DNA from: Welwitschia mirabilis
Lineage: Eukaryota; Gnetophyta; Gnetopsida; Welwitschiales
Assembly (NCBI GenBank): GCA_051453625.1
Contig: JBOZIK010000001.1
Location: 152,454,125-152,518,124 of the forward strand
Reading direction: 5' to 3'
DNA length: 64,000 nucleotides
Positions 22,001 to 34,501 of the stretch are shown here, in pieces. Each line of letters starts with the position of its first letter. Position 1 is the stretch's first letter. Below the pieces are notes generated by a model, which was given only the letters and a program-made list of their open reading frames with translations, did no database searches and was not told the DNA's origin. The translations under genes and the position numbers were made by a program.

Positions 22001-25000
22001 TTTTCTTCTTACCTCTTCCCATGAATCTAGCTTGCTTTAGTGCATGGACTAACTCTTTTAACCTTGGTGAAAAGACCTAGCTTCAAAATATTTACTCTTA
22101 GCTCTAGCTTTAACCCCATAGTGGTGTTAATTATCTTATTCCTTAAAGAAATTTTATTACTATGTCTTTGCCAAATTACACTAGCTGCTTTTATTTTTTA
22201 TAATTAATTGTATGTATATATAACAACATAATATCAATTAATGATTTACTAAATGTGCATGATGGAAGTTAAGTAATTAAGTTAAAATACCAATGGATGC
22301 ATGCTTAAGAATTTTTTAGAAGTTTAATAGTTCATGTTAGGCATCTAAAATAATAGGCTTAGACAGGTTAATTGATTATTTACACATACAAATTAAATAA
22401 ATCTTTAACTTACTAGATCTCTAAGTCTTAATATCATAAATCTTATTATTTTATATTACCCAAATTTAGTTTTTATCCTCTAAGGAGTTTTTCTTAACTA
22501 ATTTACCATATTCTAAACTAACATATGTTTTTATTTTTACATAACAATGGAAACAATAAAGCATGTTATATAATGTGATCCTCTTCATAACTTATAAGAA
22601 TTGATATATGAAAATGTATAATTTTTTAGCCAACAATACTTAGTGAAAGTTAAGTTTTAAGGTTAGAATATTTGGTAACATAATGAGAAAGATTTTTAAT
22701 TCAAATAAATATCTTGTTTAGATATAATTCTTCTAAGAAATATATAAAATTAGGATTAATAAACTAAAATAAGGTTCTTAAACCCATAATTTTTTCCCTA
22801 ATAATACATTTATTATATAAGGATTTTGTTTTTTGTTATAAATTTTATGTTTTTATAACCCTTATTTTGAATTTATTCTAGTTATTAAGGATTCATTTCC
22901 TATGATATCCATCTTTATCTAAATAAAGTATTTTTAGTAGCTAATAAACATGGTATTCTAACTTAATAAGTAATTAACCTTATTTTTCAAAGATCAGTCT
23001 ATCTTAGATCAATCTTAAGGATGTTTTATGAGTAGTTTTATAATATTAAAGTAAATCATTGAGCTCAATTTATTAATTACTTATGTGCTTTTAAAAAAAT
23101 AAAAAATATGGTTTGAATTTCCTTATTTGTTATTATATTGAGTTCATTACTTTATGGATGATAAGAAGTAAAATGTCTTTGGATTGTTTCATATTGTTTT
23201 AAACATTTATCAAAAAATTAGTTGCAAATATAATAACCTATATAACTAGTAAGGATACTTGGAATGTGTAATTATGATAATATAATTGGTAAAAGTCTTA
23301 GCATTATGATTTCTATAAGAAAATCAACCCAGTTAGTGATGTAGTCAACATACATTTGGATTTTTGGTCGTCAAAATAAGGTAGATAAGGGATTTGAAAA
23401 TCTACCCCAAATATTAAGAGATTCAAATTTCATAATTAGGTTAAGGGAAATAAAATTCTTTCTAGAAATAGTAACCAAGATTTAATAAGCTAAAATAAAC
23501 CACTTTTTAATACTTTGAAAACTATTTTTATACTATAATTATGATCTTCATAAAAATCCTTATGAAGAAACCCTAGCACAATCATTTCCTCTTATGATAA
23601 ATACATCTCACAAGGCTTTGATTAAAATAATTCTTATAAGTAAAATGATGTTCTCATTAAAATGCTTAACTTACAAGAAAAACCAATGTTTTTAATGCTT
23701 AGTATGCATTAGAAAGAATAATGTATTAATCTCTAAAGGTAATCTTTGCCATCTCATTTTAACACTTTTATTTTCATAATGAATAACTTTAATTACAATA
23801 ACTTTATAATATTATGTTATATATGCCATTATAGATCTTATCCCATTCAATCACATGCAATAGTCCATACATGAAAAAATATTTATAGCTTGATTATAGT
23901 TGTTCTAATATAAATGTTTTTTGTTTCTTATACTATAATAAAATCTAATAAGGATTATCCATTTTAGTCCAATAGTTAAGTAATAAGAAACAGATATGCT
24001 ATATGCTAAAATATCATAAAACTTTATGAAATATCACATCCAATGCCTCATAAGATGTCATAAATCTTTATTGTATAAAAGCTTTATCTATTATACAGAT
24101 CCTAATTCTAGTGAGAATTTTAACAAGTTGATCAATGATTCATCTTAGATTCTCTTATTTTATCCAAGTAGTAATAACTATGCTTATGATGTTGACAGAA
24201 AGCATTACTATGATAAAAGACATGAAAAACATATAATCTTAACCTTTATTTTCATATTAATTTTATAAAATTGTAATACCTATTATAAGATTACAAAAAT
24301 GTGATTCAACAGAATTAAAAAATAAGAGCTTAGCTTAAAAATAAAACTTTGTAAATTATAATTATAATATCGTGGTTAGATAAATTTTACCAAGATTACT
24401 ATAAAAATGTATATACATGCTAGATTTTGACTTATGATCGAGGAATCATTCTTAATTAAACATGTTATTAATCAAGTTTAACAAGGTTTAACTTATGATT
24501 TTTAGAATTCAAACCTAAAATAAAATCATGCCTTGTAAAATTATGCATTAAGACAAATTAAATGACATTATTTTCATGAAAGTTAAATATAATTAACTTT
24601 AGGATCATTTTTTTAGTATAAGATACATTGTTACATCATCAATGGCTACATCTTGAATTAAGTAGTATGTACCATAGTTTAAGATATATTGAAATAACTA
24701 AAATGTTATAATACTCATAATTATTCATAAATAGGATATTAATTCTTATTACCATGTGAATAATTTCACAAATAGATTAAATTAAAATTGAAATATAAAA
24801 ATAAATGTAGCATACTTCTTAAATTTTTTCTAGAATAATATTTTATTAAAAATTTTAAGGAAATAATTAAAACAATTTTTTTCCTATGTTTTTACAATGT
24901 TAACATGTTCAATATAGGATATTCTAGTGGAAACATAGGGTGGGAATGTAAAAATTAAAACTCTTAGTTATCATATTTCTCCTTAGAAGTATAGGCACCA

Positions 25001-26676
25001 AGATTACATAAATAAATGATTAAGTAGTTATACAACCTCATAGTATATGAAGTAAAGAATTCAAAAGTTCTAAATCATAAGAAAAAGTGTTACAAAAATT
25101 AAACCACCTATCCATTAACTGCTAGAAAATTATGAAATTTTAATTTTTATATGAGCATGTATGTGTTTGTAAATATACATATATATAACAGGATAGTGTG
25201 TAATATATTAAAGTTAATAATAAAAGGTATAAATTAGGCATTAAAAAAAGGAGTTCAAAGGATCCTATTATAAATTCATAAATAGAGGAAAAAAAGAATT
25301 AAGTCACTAAGAAAATAGTTTCCTTAATAGAAATGCATCTTATCATAATCATTGATATTCTAACTTATAATTAACATTTTTAAAGGAAAGATAAGTATAT
25401 ATGTTAAAAACTAAAGATCAAGTAAAAATTACAACATAATTTAAAAGCTATTTTTCTATGCTTTATAGAAATTGCGTTTGTAATCAGAAGATCAAACATC
25501 TGCATTTAATATTATTACACCCTGTTCCCAATTCCATTCTAATATTGGCTCTAGCACATCTCAATGGGTTTATGATAAAATGATACTCATTTGAAGAAAA
25601 TTTAGGAGAAGAAATTTGAGCAACTAAACTAAATTTAATAGGATTAGTTCCTTCTTCTTCTTATTGCTATAGAAAATTAGTTTCCTATGTTTCAAACTAG
25701 TATTCCTATTTTGGTTCTTCTAGCATGTTGTTGATGCATCCAAGTAGCACGGGCATATCATCCTCCTCATCACTTTATCTATATTTAGGAGGATTCCATA
25801 GTAGAGGTTTTTGAATAGTCCCTCTTGGGATATATTGTTAAGATAAAAATATTACATCTCTCTGAAGCTTTCTTTAATAAAGAAGCTAAATTAAGCCTTC
25901 ATGTTTTACCTTGTAGATTTGTAGTAAGTACTGAAACGAATCTAAAATGAAAAAAGGTATATCTATTTAGAACTCTCTAATAATGATAGTTAGAAAATGA
26001 AGATGTAACTTCTTTAGTTTTTTCAAATTCCCTTTCAAATGAAATACTTCATAATTATAACTTTCCATTAGTCTTTCTTGGAGCATATCCCTTCTCTTTT
26101 TCTTAAAGATTTCCCTATTAGGTTTTTAAATTAAGGAACTATAGAGGATTTTGGAGATTCCTTTTTAGGTCTATACCATATAGACCTATGTAGATAACAT
26201 TACTAATTGAAGAAATGTCAATAAAAATGAGAGTATTACCTATTCTTGAAGATCTTCCATTCTGGTCCTTGAAGAAATTCTTTGAAAGTTCTAGATCATG
26301 ATTTCCAAGAATCAAGACATAAGAGTCCCATCTTGTATCTTAGAAGGCCTTCAAAGTATGCTTAGGATTTAGTAGCTTATCCAATTCTATTCTCAAATCC
26401 TTCCTCATGTCTTATAGTGCATTAAGAATGCTGTCTCTACAAGCATCTATCTAGCACAATTATGACACTTCTACACAACACAGTCTAAATGCTTCCTGCT
26501 ATAGATCTATTTACAACTCAAAGTTAGGTCTTTTTATAGAATTTAAATGAAATCAACTTTTATAAATATAAACCTCATCTAGTTCTCCAATCTACTAGAT
26601 AATATTAAATCTCAACTTTAAGAGAGAGAATTCTTTTATATTGAAAAATAATGTTGCAATTATGCTTCCCTAATAA
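22001..26676. other. AT-rich interval with no identified element
   Basis: From 22,001 to about 25,500 nothing but AT-rich sequence is seen. From 25,500 to 26,676 composition is slightly richer, and the minus strand gives coding-like runs (for example RIELDKLLNPKHTLKAF and LGNHDLELSKNFFKDQN near 26,400-26,240) that I cannot assign. They may be an older element split by the Copia insertion at 26,682. Confidence 0.35.
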
Positions 26677-26681
26677 CAAAG
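26677..26681 (+). repeat. Target-site duplication CAAAG (left) of Copia element 1
   Basis: CAAAG directly before the 5' LTR is repeated exactly at 34,497-34,501 directly after the 3' LTR, as expected for LTR-element integration (5 bp). Confidence 0.85.
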
Positions 26682-28038
26682 TCTTGGAAAACTTAGATTT
26701 GATAATTTCACTTATTAAACATTCTATGTAATTATGTAGATAGGTTATTATAGCTAAATCAGATCTTGAAAGATACTAGATTATGATGGACCTTCAAAGA
26801 AAATATCTCATGAAAAGGATCAGATGCTAAATTGCAAAAATCAATTATTCAAAGACATCTGAGAAATTGAAGACATCTTCAGTGAAGACATTGAGAAAAG
26901 AGAAGATGTCTCAAATATACTAAGCTAGAACAAGTAACAGATTAAATTAATTTTTTACTAACAATCTTACATTTTTGATGAGCTATAATATTTTACATCA
27001 TGATTTAATGATCATAAAGCTTCAAGAATACTATAGTGCAAAATTCATTAGAATTTGGATAAGTTGGACTCAAGATGTCTACAAAAGTAAAGACATCTAG
27101 AACAAAGACATCTAAAAATTCAAGACTTTTTACACTAAAGTTCACATCAATTAAAAATAAAATTACATCTAGAACATAGATGTTAGCTATCCGTTGCATG
27201 GTGGTTACAAAATCAAAGGGTTACCTTTCAAGCTTAAACGACTAAATCTTTATCACTGTTATAAAGCATTGATATCAAGAATCAAAGAAGAACTTTTGGC
27301 ACTTCATTGAATCAATAAAGGATATGGATCTTTAAAAGTATGAGTCAAGGGAATCTCTCGTGAAGAAATCTAAGGATCCATTGGTAAGAAGCTAATATTA
27401 TTTCCATCTCTTGGACTCGGATCTTTATTACTTCATTCTTCATTCATACTCATGATAACAAAAACAAATTTAAGAAGCTTACATCTTCATCAAAAGAGTA
27501 TGTTCAAGCTTGTTATTATATTATTTTTTTGGTTTATATTGTGGATTGTCTTATTGTTGAATACTATTGTAGAGTTAATTTCTTAAAATATCAAATACTT
27601 TATAAGGTACTCCTTATAAGGGTGTGCATTAGTTATTATGCTTTTAGGTACTTGTTGAATGTAAGTTATTAGTTATCTAGAAAACCATTATTTCCTTATG
27701 GGGATGAGAGTATTATCTAACAAGGAGACTTTTATTATTATAAAGATTCATGATGCACCTATGAGGATCACTATTCCCTTGAGGAGGAGAGAGTACTACC
27801 TTTTGAGAAGATTCTCACTTATTATAAGGTTAATAGTGTGTCATAAAACCACTATTTCTTGCAGGTCAAGAATATCCAGAGGAGTGAGTAAAAGATACCC
27901 TCTATGTGTAAACATAACTAAGTTGGGATGCCATATTATTTGGTAAGGTTTTTCATTGTGCTTTTTATTCTAGTTGAGTTTAATTTTTATTTAGTGAAAC
28001 TCATTTACCCTTCTCCTTTAAGTTTAAATCGATCCTCA
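26682..28038 (+). repeat. 5' LTR of Copia element 1
   Basis: It starts TCTTGG (TGTTGG in the 3' LTR and in the related LTR at 46,376) and ends CCTCA. It carries AGACATCT/AGATGTCT octamers at 26,853, 26,871, 26,886 (AGACATTG), 26,904, 27,073, 27,091 and 27,106. The 3' end region has TTGTTATTATATTATTTTT followed by runs typical of a transcribed LTR. Confidence 0.85.
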
Positions 28039-28040
28039 AG

Positions 28041-28052
28041 TGGTATCAAAGT
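28041..28052 (+). promoter_or_regulatory. Primer-binding site of Copia element 1
   Basis: TGGTATCAAAGT, two bases after the LTR, matches the initiator-Met tRNA 3' end (TGGTATCAGAGC) used by plant Copia elements, with G-to-A decay. Confidence 0.85.
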
Positions 28053-28104
28053 AGGTACTCATGAAAAAGAGTAACTTTCTTGAGTGACCTATGAAAGGGA
28101 TGTC

Positions 28105-29690
28105 ATCCATTTGACCTTTGCTCTTTGATGGAATAAACTATGCCTATTGGAAGATGAGGATGCAACTGTACCTATAGTCTTTTGAGTTTTAGGTATGGAA
28201 AAGCATAAAATAAGGATACAAAAATCCTATGGAAATCATTACAAATGCAGTAGTAATATCATTACTTAAATGAAGAAAAAGAAAAACTAGATAGATGAAG
28301 AAAAATATGCATTTATATATGCTCTAAAGCTAAAAATGATCTTTGTTCCACTTTATCTATAAAAGAGTTCCATAGAATAGCATGTTACAAAACAATATAA
28401 TAAATTTAAAATGTTACAACTAGAATATGTGAAGGTACTTCCATTGCAAAAGAAATCTAAGCTTCTAGTTTGAAAAACCTAATTTGAAAATTTAAAGATT
28501 AACCAAGGGGAAAGAGTTTACAAATACTTTACTAGAGTTGCAAACATTGTAAACACAATACGTGGCATTAGAGAAGATCTTCCAGAAGTTGTTAGATCAT
28601 TAACCCCTGATTACTGGCCTAAGACCATAACCATGAAATAATATACATATTTCAACACCCTAAATATAGAAGAACTATAGCGTGCACTTATAGCTTATGA
28701 AATAAACCTCATACAAGATGAATTCTTGAAGGAAAAACCTAGTGTGCTTAAGAAAATTCATAATACAAATCAAAGACCAAAAGAAGATCATGAAGAAGAT
28801 GATTACAATGATGAAGATGAGGAACTAGCCTTCATCACACAAAGAGTAAAAAGACTACTTTCATGTAAGTACAATAAAAGAGATAAGCTTAAAAGATTAT
28901 TCAGATTTCAAGAAAAAGATAAGAGTAAAGGTAAATTATTTAATAATTTTTCTTTGTCAAATGTTTCCAAAATAGAATGTTGGGTATGTGGAGGAAGAGG
29001 ACACATTACCTTGGAATGCCCTAGTGCTAATAGACTACAAGAAGATGAATAAAAGAAGGATCTCAAAAATGAGAAATAATTTTTTTATTAGATGGGATGA
29101 AGACAATGAGGCTTCAAAAAAGGAAGTATCAGATGATGAGAAAATACATCCTTCCTCTATGACTATAGCTCACACTTAAGATGAAAATATTGATTTAGAA
29201 GATGAATATGATTTAAATATTGAGGATGACATAGGTATGACTATTCAAAAAAAATATGATTTTATTTTTGAATAGTTTGTTAATTTGCAAAAGTTATATG
29301 CAAAGATAAAAAAGTTGCTTAATATTCATGAAAAGATATATAAATAGGAAAAGGATACTTTCAATAATTTATCCATTAAAAGCTCAGAACTTAAACTAAG
29401 GATGATAGACTAACATGTGTTTTTGAAAATGTAAGATAGGAACTTTTAGATTCTAAGAAAATCATTAAAAAATTTACATAAGACAAGAAAACCTTAAATA
29501 TCATGCTTGGAAAAAGGAAAAATCCAAATGATAAGAGTGGACTGGGATACAAGAAAACAACTACCACTTCAGCTTCTTTATTTGTAAGGTGGAATTACAA
29601 ACCAATGTATGAGCACTTGTCATATACTAATAACATCATTTGCTATTATTGTTATTGCAAATATCATTATTAGTATATTTGTCTAATAAA
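28105..29690 (+). pseudogene. Copia element 1 gag relic
   Basis: The start reads SSI, stop, PLLFDGINYAYWKMRM, the classic N-terminal 'P.FdG.NY.yWk.rM' of plant Copia gag. The longest intact part (28,726-29,052) ends with a perfect CX2CX4HX4C knuckle, CWVCGGRGHITLEC (28,978-29,019). After a coiled-coil-like stretch (SSELKLRMID near 29,390) comes GLGYKK and a second knuckle, CYYCYCKYHY, stop, YIC (29,641-29,682), also with CCHC spacing. Gag would form the virus-like particle and bind RNA. Stops occur throughout except in the 28.7-29.05 kb stretch. Confidence 0.8.
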
Positions 29691-30689
29691 ATTTAAAAAT
29701 AAATACTATGCTAATAATGCCAAGAGATATGGTAGATTGGTACATCATTTTGTGCAAGGTAAGTAAGGAAAGTTTAAATACCTAAAGCTAAATCAGATCT
29801 CAGAATAGATAAGAATCATGCTTATCATAGATGTAGTCATTCAAGGAATAAAAATTATGTTACAACCTAATGCAATTATTATTATGTTGTCAATATGACT
29901 ACAAAATCTCAAGGCACTAGAGGATACATCAATTCATACAAAAATTTGGAGATTGAGTCTTGCCCAAACAGGTAAGTAAAAAAGTAACATCCTTAACATT
30001 TCAACTCCATTACATTTATCTTATGAGTTAATATTATGATTAGATGTAGTTATATAGTTAAATGTAAATTTATGTGTGTGATTTTTAGCTTCTTGAAGTG
30101 TTATTCTTATGGTTTCAATAGCTGTTATTTATTTTTGAAAAATTTAAAAATTTTATTACAGACATCTTCAATTTTGTAAATGTCTCTAGTGAAGACATCT
30201 TGAAATGTCTACACATCTTGAGATTAGACATCTTAATTTTTGTAGACATTTTAAAAGAGTAAGTACATCAATTTAATTTTTCAAATTAGATGTCTTTATT
30301 TTTTTAGATTTCTTGACAACAGGAAAATGTACTAAAAATGTTTTAATAGCAGATATCTTAAAGTTTATAGATGTTTATTTTTTGCATTTAATCGTTTTAA
30401 AATTTGTAGATGTCTTGACTGTACTATTATAGAAATAAAAATATACAAAATCTAGGGTTTTAACCCTTTTTAATAGCCAAAGGGTCATCAAATATCATTT
30501 TTAAGTCCCCTCTTAACACATGTTTCTCTTAAGTGATTTTCAAACTTCTTTTTTCTTAGATTTCTCTAGTTAAATGTATTGGATTTGTGAGACATCTTAA
30601 CAAAGGGTAAGAATAAAACTTTTTACTCAACAAGTGCATATTTTTTCATAGTTTTTTGTGTTTTAGTTGATTTTTAATTAGTTTTTATT

Positions 30690-32560
30690 CTATTTCATAA
30701 AAATATTAAGACAAAAGGTAGTACGAACTTCTAGAGGTAAAGAACAAGCCACAGAATGAACCAGATCATAGTATGAACCTCAGTTTTATCATGATGTAGT
30801 AAAAAGAAGATTTAGAACATGGTTAAGAAACTCCATTATTGTAGAGAGAAATCTTTGTTTTTAGAAGACGTACAGAGAACAGCTAATAAGATACTTTATT
30901 ATTCTTGATTGAGAGATTATTGTTCAAGTTATTTAACCTATTCTTGGTCTAGTGATAACATAATTTTACACAAACATTCATGAAACTGACCATAAATTAG
31001 TGTATTTCAGACATAGTTTAGAGGAACTAATTTACATATTGTTTCAAGTTTTATTAATTCATTGCTTAGCATAGATGATACCAATGTTCCTCAGTTTTAT
31101 AGTAATTCATTCAGAGAGATATTTAGTTTTAGAATTATCGATGTATTACAACATCAAATTAGTAATGTTTTATTTAGACATAATAGAATGAATTTTGCTA
31201 AGAACATTGAGAGAAAGGATATGAAGTTTGATGCCTCTTTTATTAGTTTGGTAATATTTTACAACATTCTAGTTAGAGGAGGCAGTTACAGCTATTACAA
31301 CCCATGTAGACCTTCATTGTATATTTCTTACTCACAGGTTTTTAGATAGATTTGGGTTTTGTATTTTGTATGAATATCATCTACTTATTTTACAAGGAGA
31401 AGATTTCAGGTCATCTATGTCTTATCAGCCTAATCATTAATAGTGTAGATATCTTAGTGCCACAGGTTAACAACGTCTGTCAAAATAAATCATTGGAAAA
31501 ATTTAGTAAGAAAAGGAGAGCACCTATGACACTAGGTAAGGGAATAAGTAGGAGGACACCCTAGATGTAGAGATCATTTTCTACTACTACTCATAGCTCT
31601 TTAATCATGAAAAAGGAATTAAAGATAATTGTAAAAATGGTTGTGAAGATTTATAGAAATATTTTAAGGCTGAAGAAACAGAGATCTATAACAATTTAAG
31701 AAGAGGCATTGGTAGAGAGTTTGAAATCCGTGAGACTCGCACATGGTCATACTCAAAGAAGGAATCAGATGTCAAGGAAGAAGTAGGACCATTAGCCCCA
31801 TTTGACATAGAATATGTCTCAGATAGAGCTATAAATAGTGATTCTTTAAAGGAGTCTTCTAGAGATGAGGCATAGACTTAGGGGAAGTATCACACTCCCA
31901 TAAAGCACATGTACAAGGTGATCCATAGGCTTTAGGTACTTCTCAATAGGGTCTAGTACCATAGGAGATAAAGTCCAAGAGCTTAGATGCTCCACCACTT
32001 ATCTTTCATTGTTCTTATTATAAGATTCCATTTCTCCATCCTACATAGTCATCATCATTACCACCTTCTTTACATTTAGATCCCATTCAAGTAAAACCAC
32101 TTTCATCCATTTTCGCAGAAACTGCCATCACCAGTTTCTTTAGGATATCTATTACTTCTCAAACATATCAATGTATGAGAAGATAAGTATTTGAGGGCTC
32201 TAGTGAGACATCACATTGATCCTCTAAGAAGAGGTACATACCACCTTCCATTTCATGATCATCACACACACAATCCAACTTCACTACCCATGATAATGAC
32301 AATAGTGATGAAGAAGGCCAAGATGAGTAGTACACAAATGATTTAGATCTTAGTGATTAGATCTTTTTGTTGATGTCCAAAAAGNNNNNNNNNNNNNNNN
32401 NNNNNNNNNNNNNNNNNNNNNNNNNNNNNNNNNNNNNNNNNNNNNNNNNNNNNNNNNNNNNNNNNNNNNNNNNNNNNNNNNNNNAACAGGGGAAGAACTA
32501 TATGACCTATCAGTGGCAGATTAGTTGGATACTTTACCTTCTAGGTTGAGGACACTCTGT
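30690..32560 (+). pseudogene. Post-pol extra ORF of Copia element 1
   Basis: It begins around RTSRGKEQATE, followed by YEPQFYHDVV, and includes an open run (31,062-31,349) with FREIFSFRIIDVLQHQ and VIFYNILVRGGSYSYY. It continues with LGFVFCMNIIYLF (31,352 on) and ends in a Pro/Ser-rich tail with DNDNSDEEGQDE before the 100-N gap. The same ORF lies at 52,410-54,200 and in part at 44,877-45,640. It recalls the env-like or 'putative transposon protein' ORFs downstream of RNase H in Sirevirus-type and other plant elements. No membrane span is evident and the function is unknown. Confidence 0.65.
32385..32484. other. Assembly gap (100 N), probably much shorter in reality
   Basis: The flanks (GTCCAAAAAG before, GGAAGAACTATATGAC after) line up with adjacent sequence in the related copies near 45,640-45,670 and 54,125-54,150 with only a few bases between, so 100 is likely a placeholder length. 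Confidence 0.9.
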
Positions 32561-33112
32561 TGGGATTGAAGCTTTTGACTAAGAAATCTTAGATTGGATC
32601 CAAAAGTGTCATCCTTTGTGTTGATGATCCCTCTCTAAAATTTTGGTATACATTCATATTCTTGAATACTTTTTGAATATCATGCTTATTATTTCATGTC
32701 ATATATTCAGCACAATTATCATTTTTATCTTATGATTTTATTGACACACTTTTGTATATATATAATATTCTGATTATTTAGTGATCTAGATATTTTTACA
32801 TGATATTAGGCAATTTTCATTAGTATAATATAATTAAGCGATTATTAAATTATTAATGTGCTTTACTTTTTATATACACATGTGAATGACAAATATAAAT
32901 ATTTATCATCTCTTGTTATGCATTTTGTAAATATGCTCAAATGAATTTGAATATGTCTTGTATGTATGTATGTTTTTTTTACTAGTTTTAAGTGGCACAT
33001 ATCATGATCATTATAATGAGTTATCAAAAGCATTTCTTTAGAATAAAATATCTGATTTCAATTGATTAGTTAAGATTTTACTAATGAGATTTGCCAAGTT
33101 TTTGACATCATC

Positions 33113-33120
33113 AAAAAGGG
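33113..33120 (+). promoter_or_regulatory. Polypurine tract of Copia element 1
   Basis: AAAAAGGG, six bases before the 3' LTR; the related element has AAAAAGGGGG at 46,362-46,371. It primes plus-strand DNA synthesis in intact relatives. Confidence 0.8.
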
Positions 33121-33126
33121 TAATAT

Positions 33127-34496
33127 TGTTGGAAAACTAACTTTTAATGATTCTACTTTCAAATGTTTTGTGTTATTATGTAAATAAGTTATTATAGGTA
33201 AATTAGACCTTGAAAGATACTAGATCATAATGGATCTTTAAAGTAGTATCTTACAAAAAGTATTAGATGCTAAACTACAAAACCAATTATTTGGAGATGT
33301 CTAAGAATTTGAAGATATCTTAAGTAAAGACATCTAAAAAAGTGAAGACATCTTAAATGTACTGAACTAGATCAAGTAATAGAGCTAATTTGTTTTTTTA
33401 CTAATATCTTACATTTTGGATAAGCCATGAACGTGTACCTCATGATTTCATGATAAAAAGGTCCAAAGATACTACAGTGTAAAATTCATTAGAATCAAGG
33501 TAAGTTAACTCAAACGTCTACAAAAGTGAAGATGTATAGATTAAAGATGTCTACAAATTTAATATGTCTGAAGTAAAGATGTGTTGGACCAAAGTTCAAA
33601 TCAATTAAAAACAAAGTTATGCACCTAGAACATAGAGATTAGCTATCCATTGCATAATGATTATGGAATCAAATAACTACCTTTCAAGATGAAATAGCCA
33701 GATCTTTCTTAATGTTATAAAGCATCAATGTTAAGAATTAAAAAAGAACTTTTTGCACTTCATTAAATCAATTAAGTATACAATCTTCGGAAGCATGAGT
33801 TAAGGGAAACTCTTATGAAGAAATCAAAGGATCCCTTAGCAAGTAGCTAACATTGTTTCCATCTCTTGGACTAGGATCTTCATTGCTTAATTCTTTATTC
33901 ATACTCATAACAACAATAACAACTTCAAAGATCTTACATTTTTATCAAAGAAATATATTCAAACTTGTTTTTGTATTGTATTTTTTGGTTTATATTATGA
34001 ACTATTTTATTGTTGAATACTATTATAGAGTCCATTTCTTACAATATCAAATACTTTATAAGCCAACCCGTGTAGGGGTGTGCATTGGCTATTGTACTTT
34101 TAGGTACTTGTTAAATGTAAGATCATTAATTAGTTAGAAAGCCATTATTCCCTTATGGGAAGAGAGTATTGCTTTGCAAGGAGACTTCCATTGTTGTAAA
34201 GGTTCATGATACACCTATGAAAAACACTATTTACTCGAGTTTAAAAAAGTGCTACCTTGCAAGAAAACTCTCACTTGTTGTAAGATTGATGGTATGTCAG
34301 AAAACCACTATTTCTTATAGGTTAAGAATGTTTGAAGATGTGAGTAGAAACTACCCTCTGTGTGTGGACATACCCAAGTTAGGAGACCACATTATTTGGT
34401 AAGGTTTCTTTAATTGTGATTTTTATTCTAGCTAAGTTTAATTTCTATTTGATGGAATGCATTCACCCTTTTCCTATGAGTTTAAATCAATCCTTA
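33127..34496 (+). repeat. 3' LTR of Copia element 1
   Basis: It starts TGTTGG and ends CCTTA, then the CAAAG duplication. Octamers matching those of the 5' LTR lie at 33,295, 33,313, 33,328, 33,346, 33,512 (AAACGTCT), 33,530 (AGATGTAT) and 33,545, with the same spacing as in the 5' LTR but often the opposite decay form. Confidence 0.85.
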
Positions 34497-34501
34497 CAAA
34501 G
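34497..34501 (+). repeat. Target-site duplication CAAAG (right) of Copia element 1
   Basis: Exact match to 26,677-26,681. Confidence 0.85.

Larger units (their letters stand above)
26682..34496 (+). mobile_element. Ty1/Copia LTR retrotransposon 1, complete ends, pol deleted
   Basis: The 5' LTR is 26,682-28,038 and the 3' LTR 33,127-34,496. The interior has an initiator-Met-type primer site, gag with two CCHC knuckles, and an extra ORF after the place of pol, but no protease, integrase or reverse transcriptase. The polypurine tract AAAAAGGG is at 33,113-33,120. Long LTRs and a post-pol ORF recall the Sirevirus branch of Copia, which is an inference. The LTRs have diverged by many transitions and small indels, so the insertion is old. 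The CAAAG duplication shows that both ends belong to one insertion. It is non-autonomous. Confidence 0.88.

Noticed and set aside
25500-26676. Assignment to an endogenous pararetrovirus or Gypsy gag
   Set aside because: Coding-like runs are present, but no diagnostic motif could be read.
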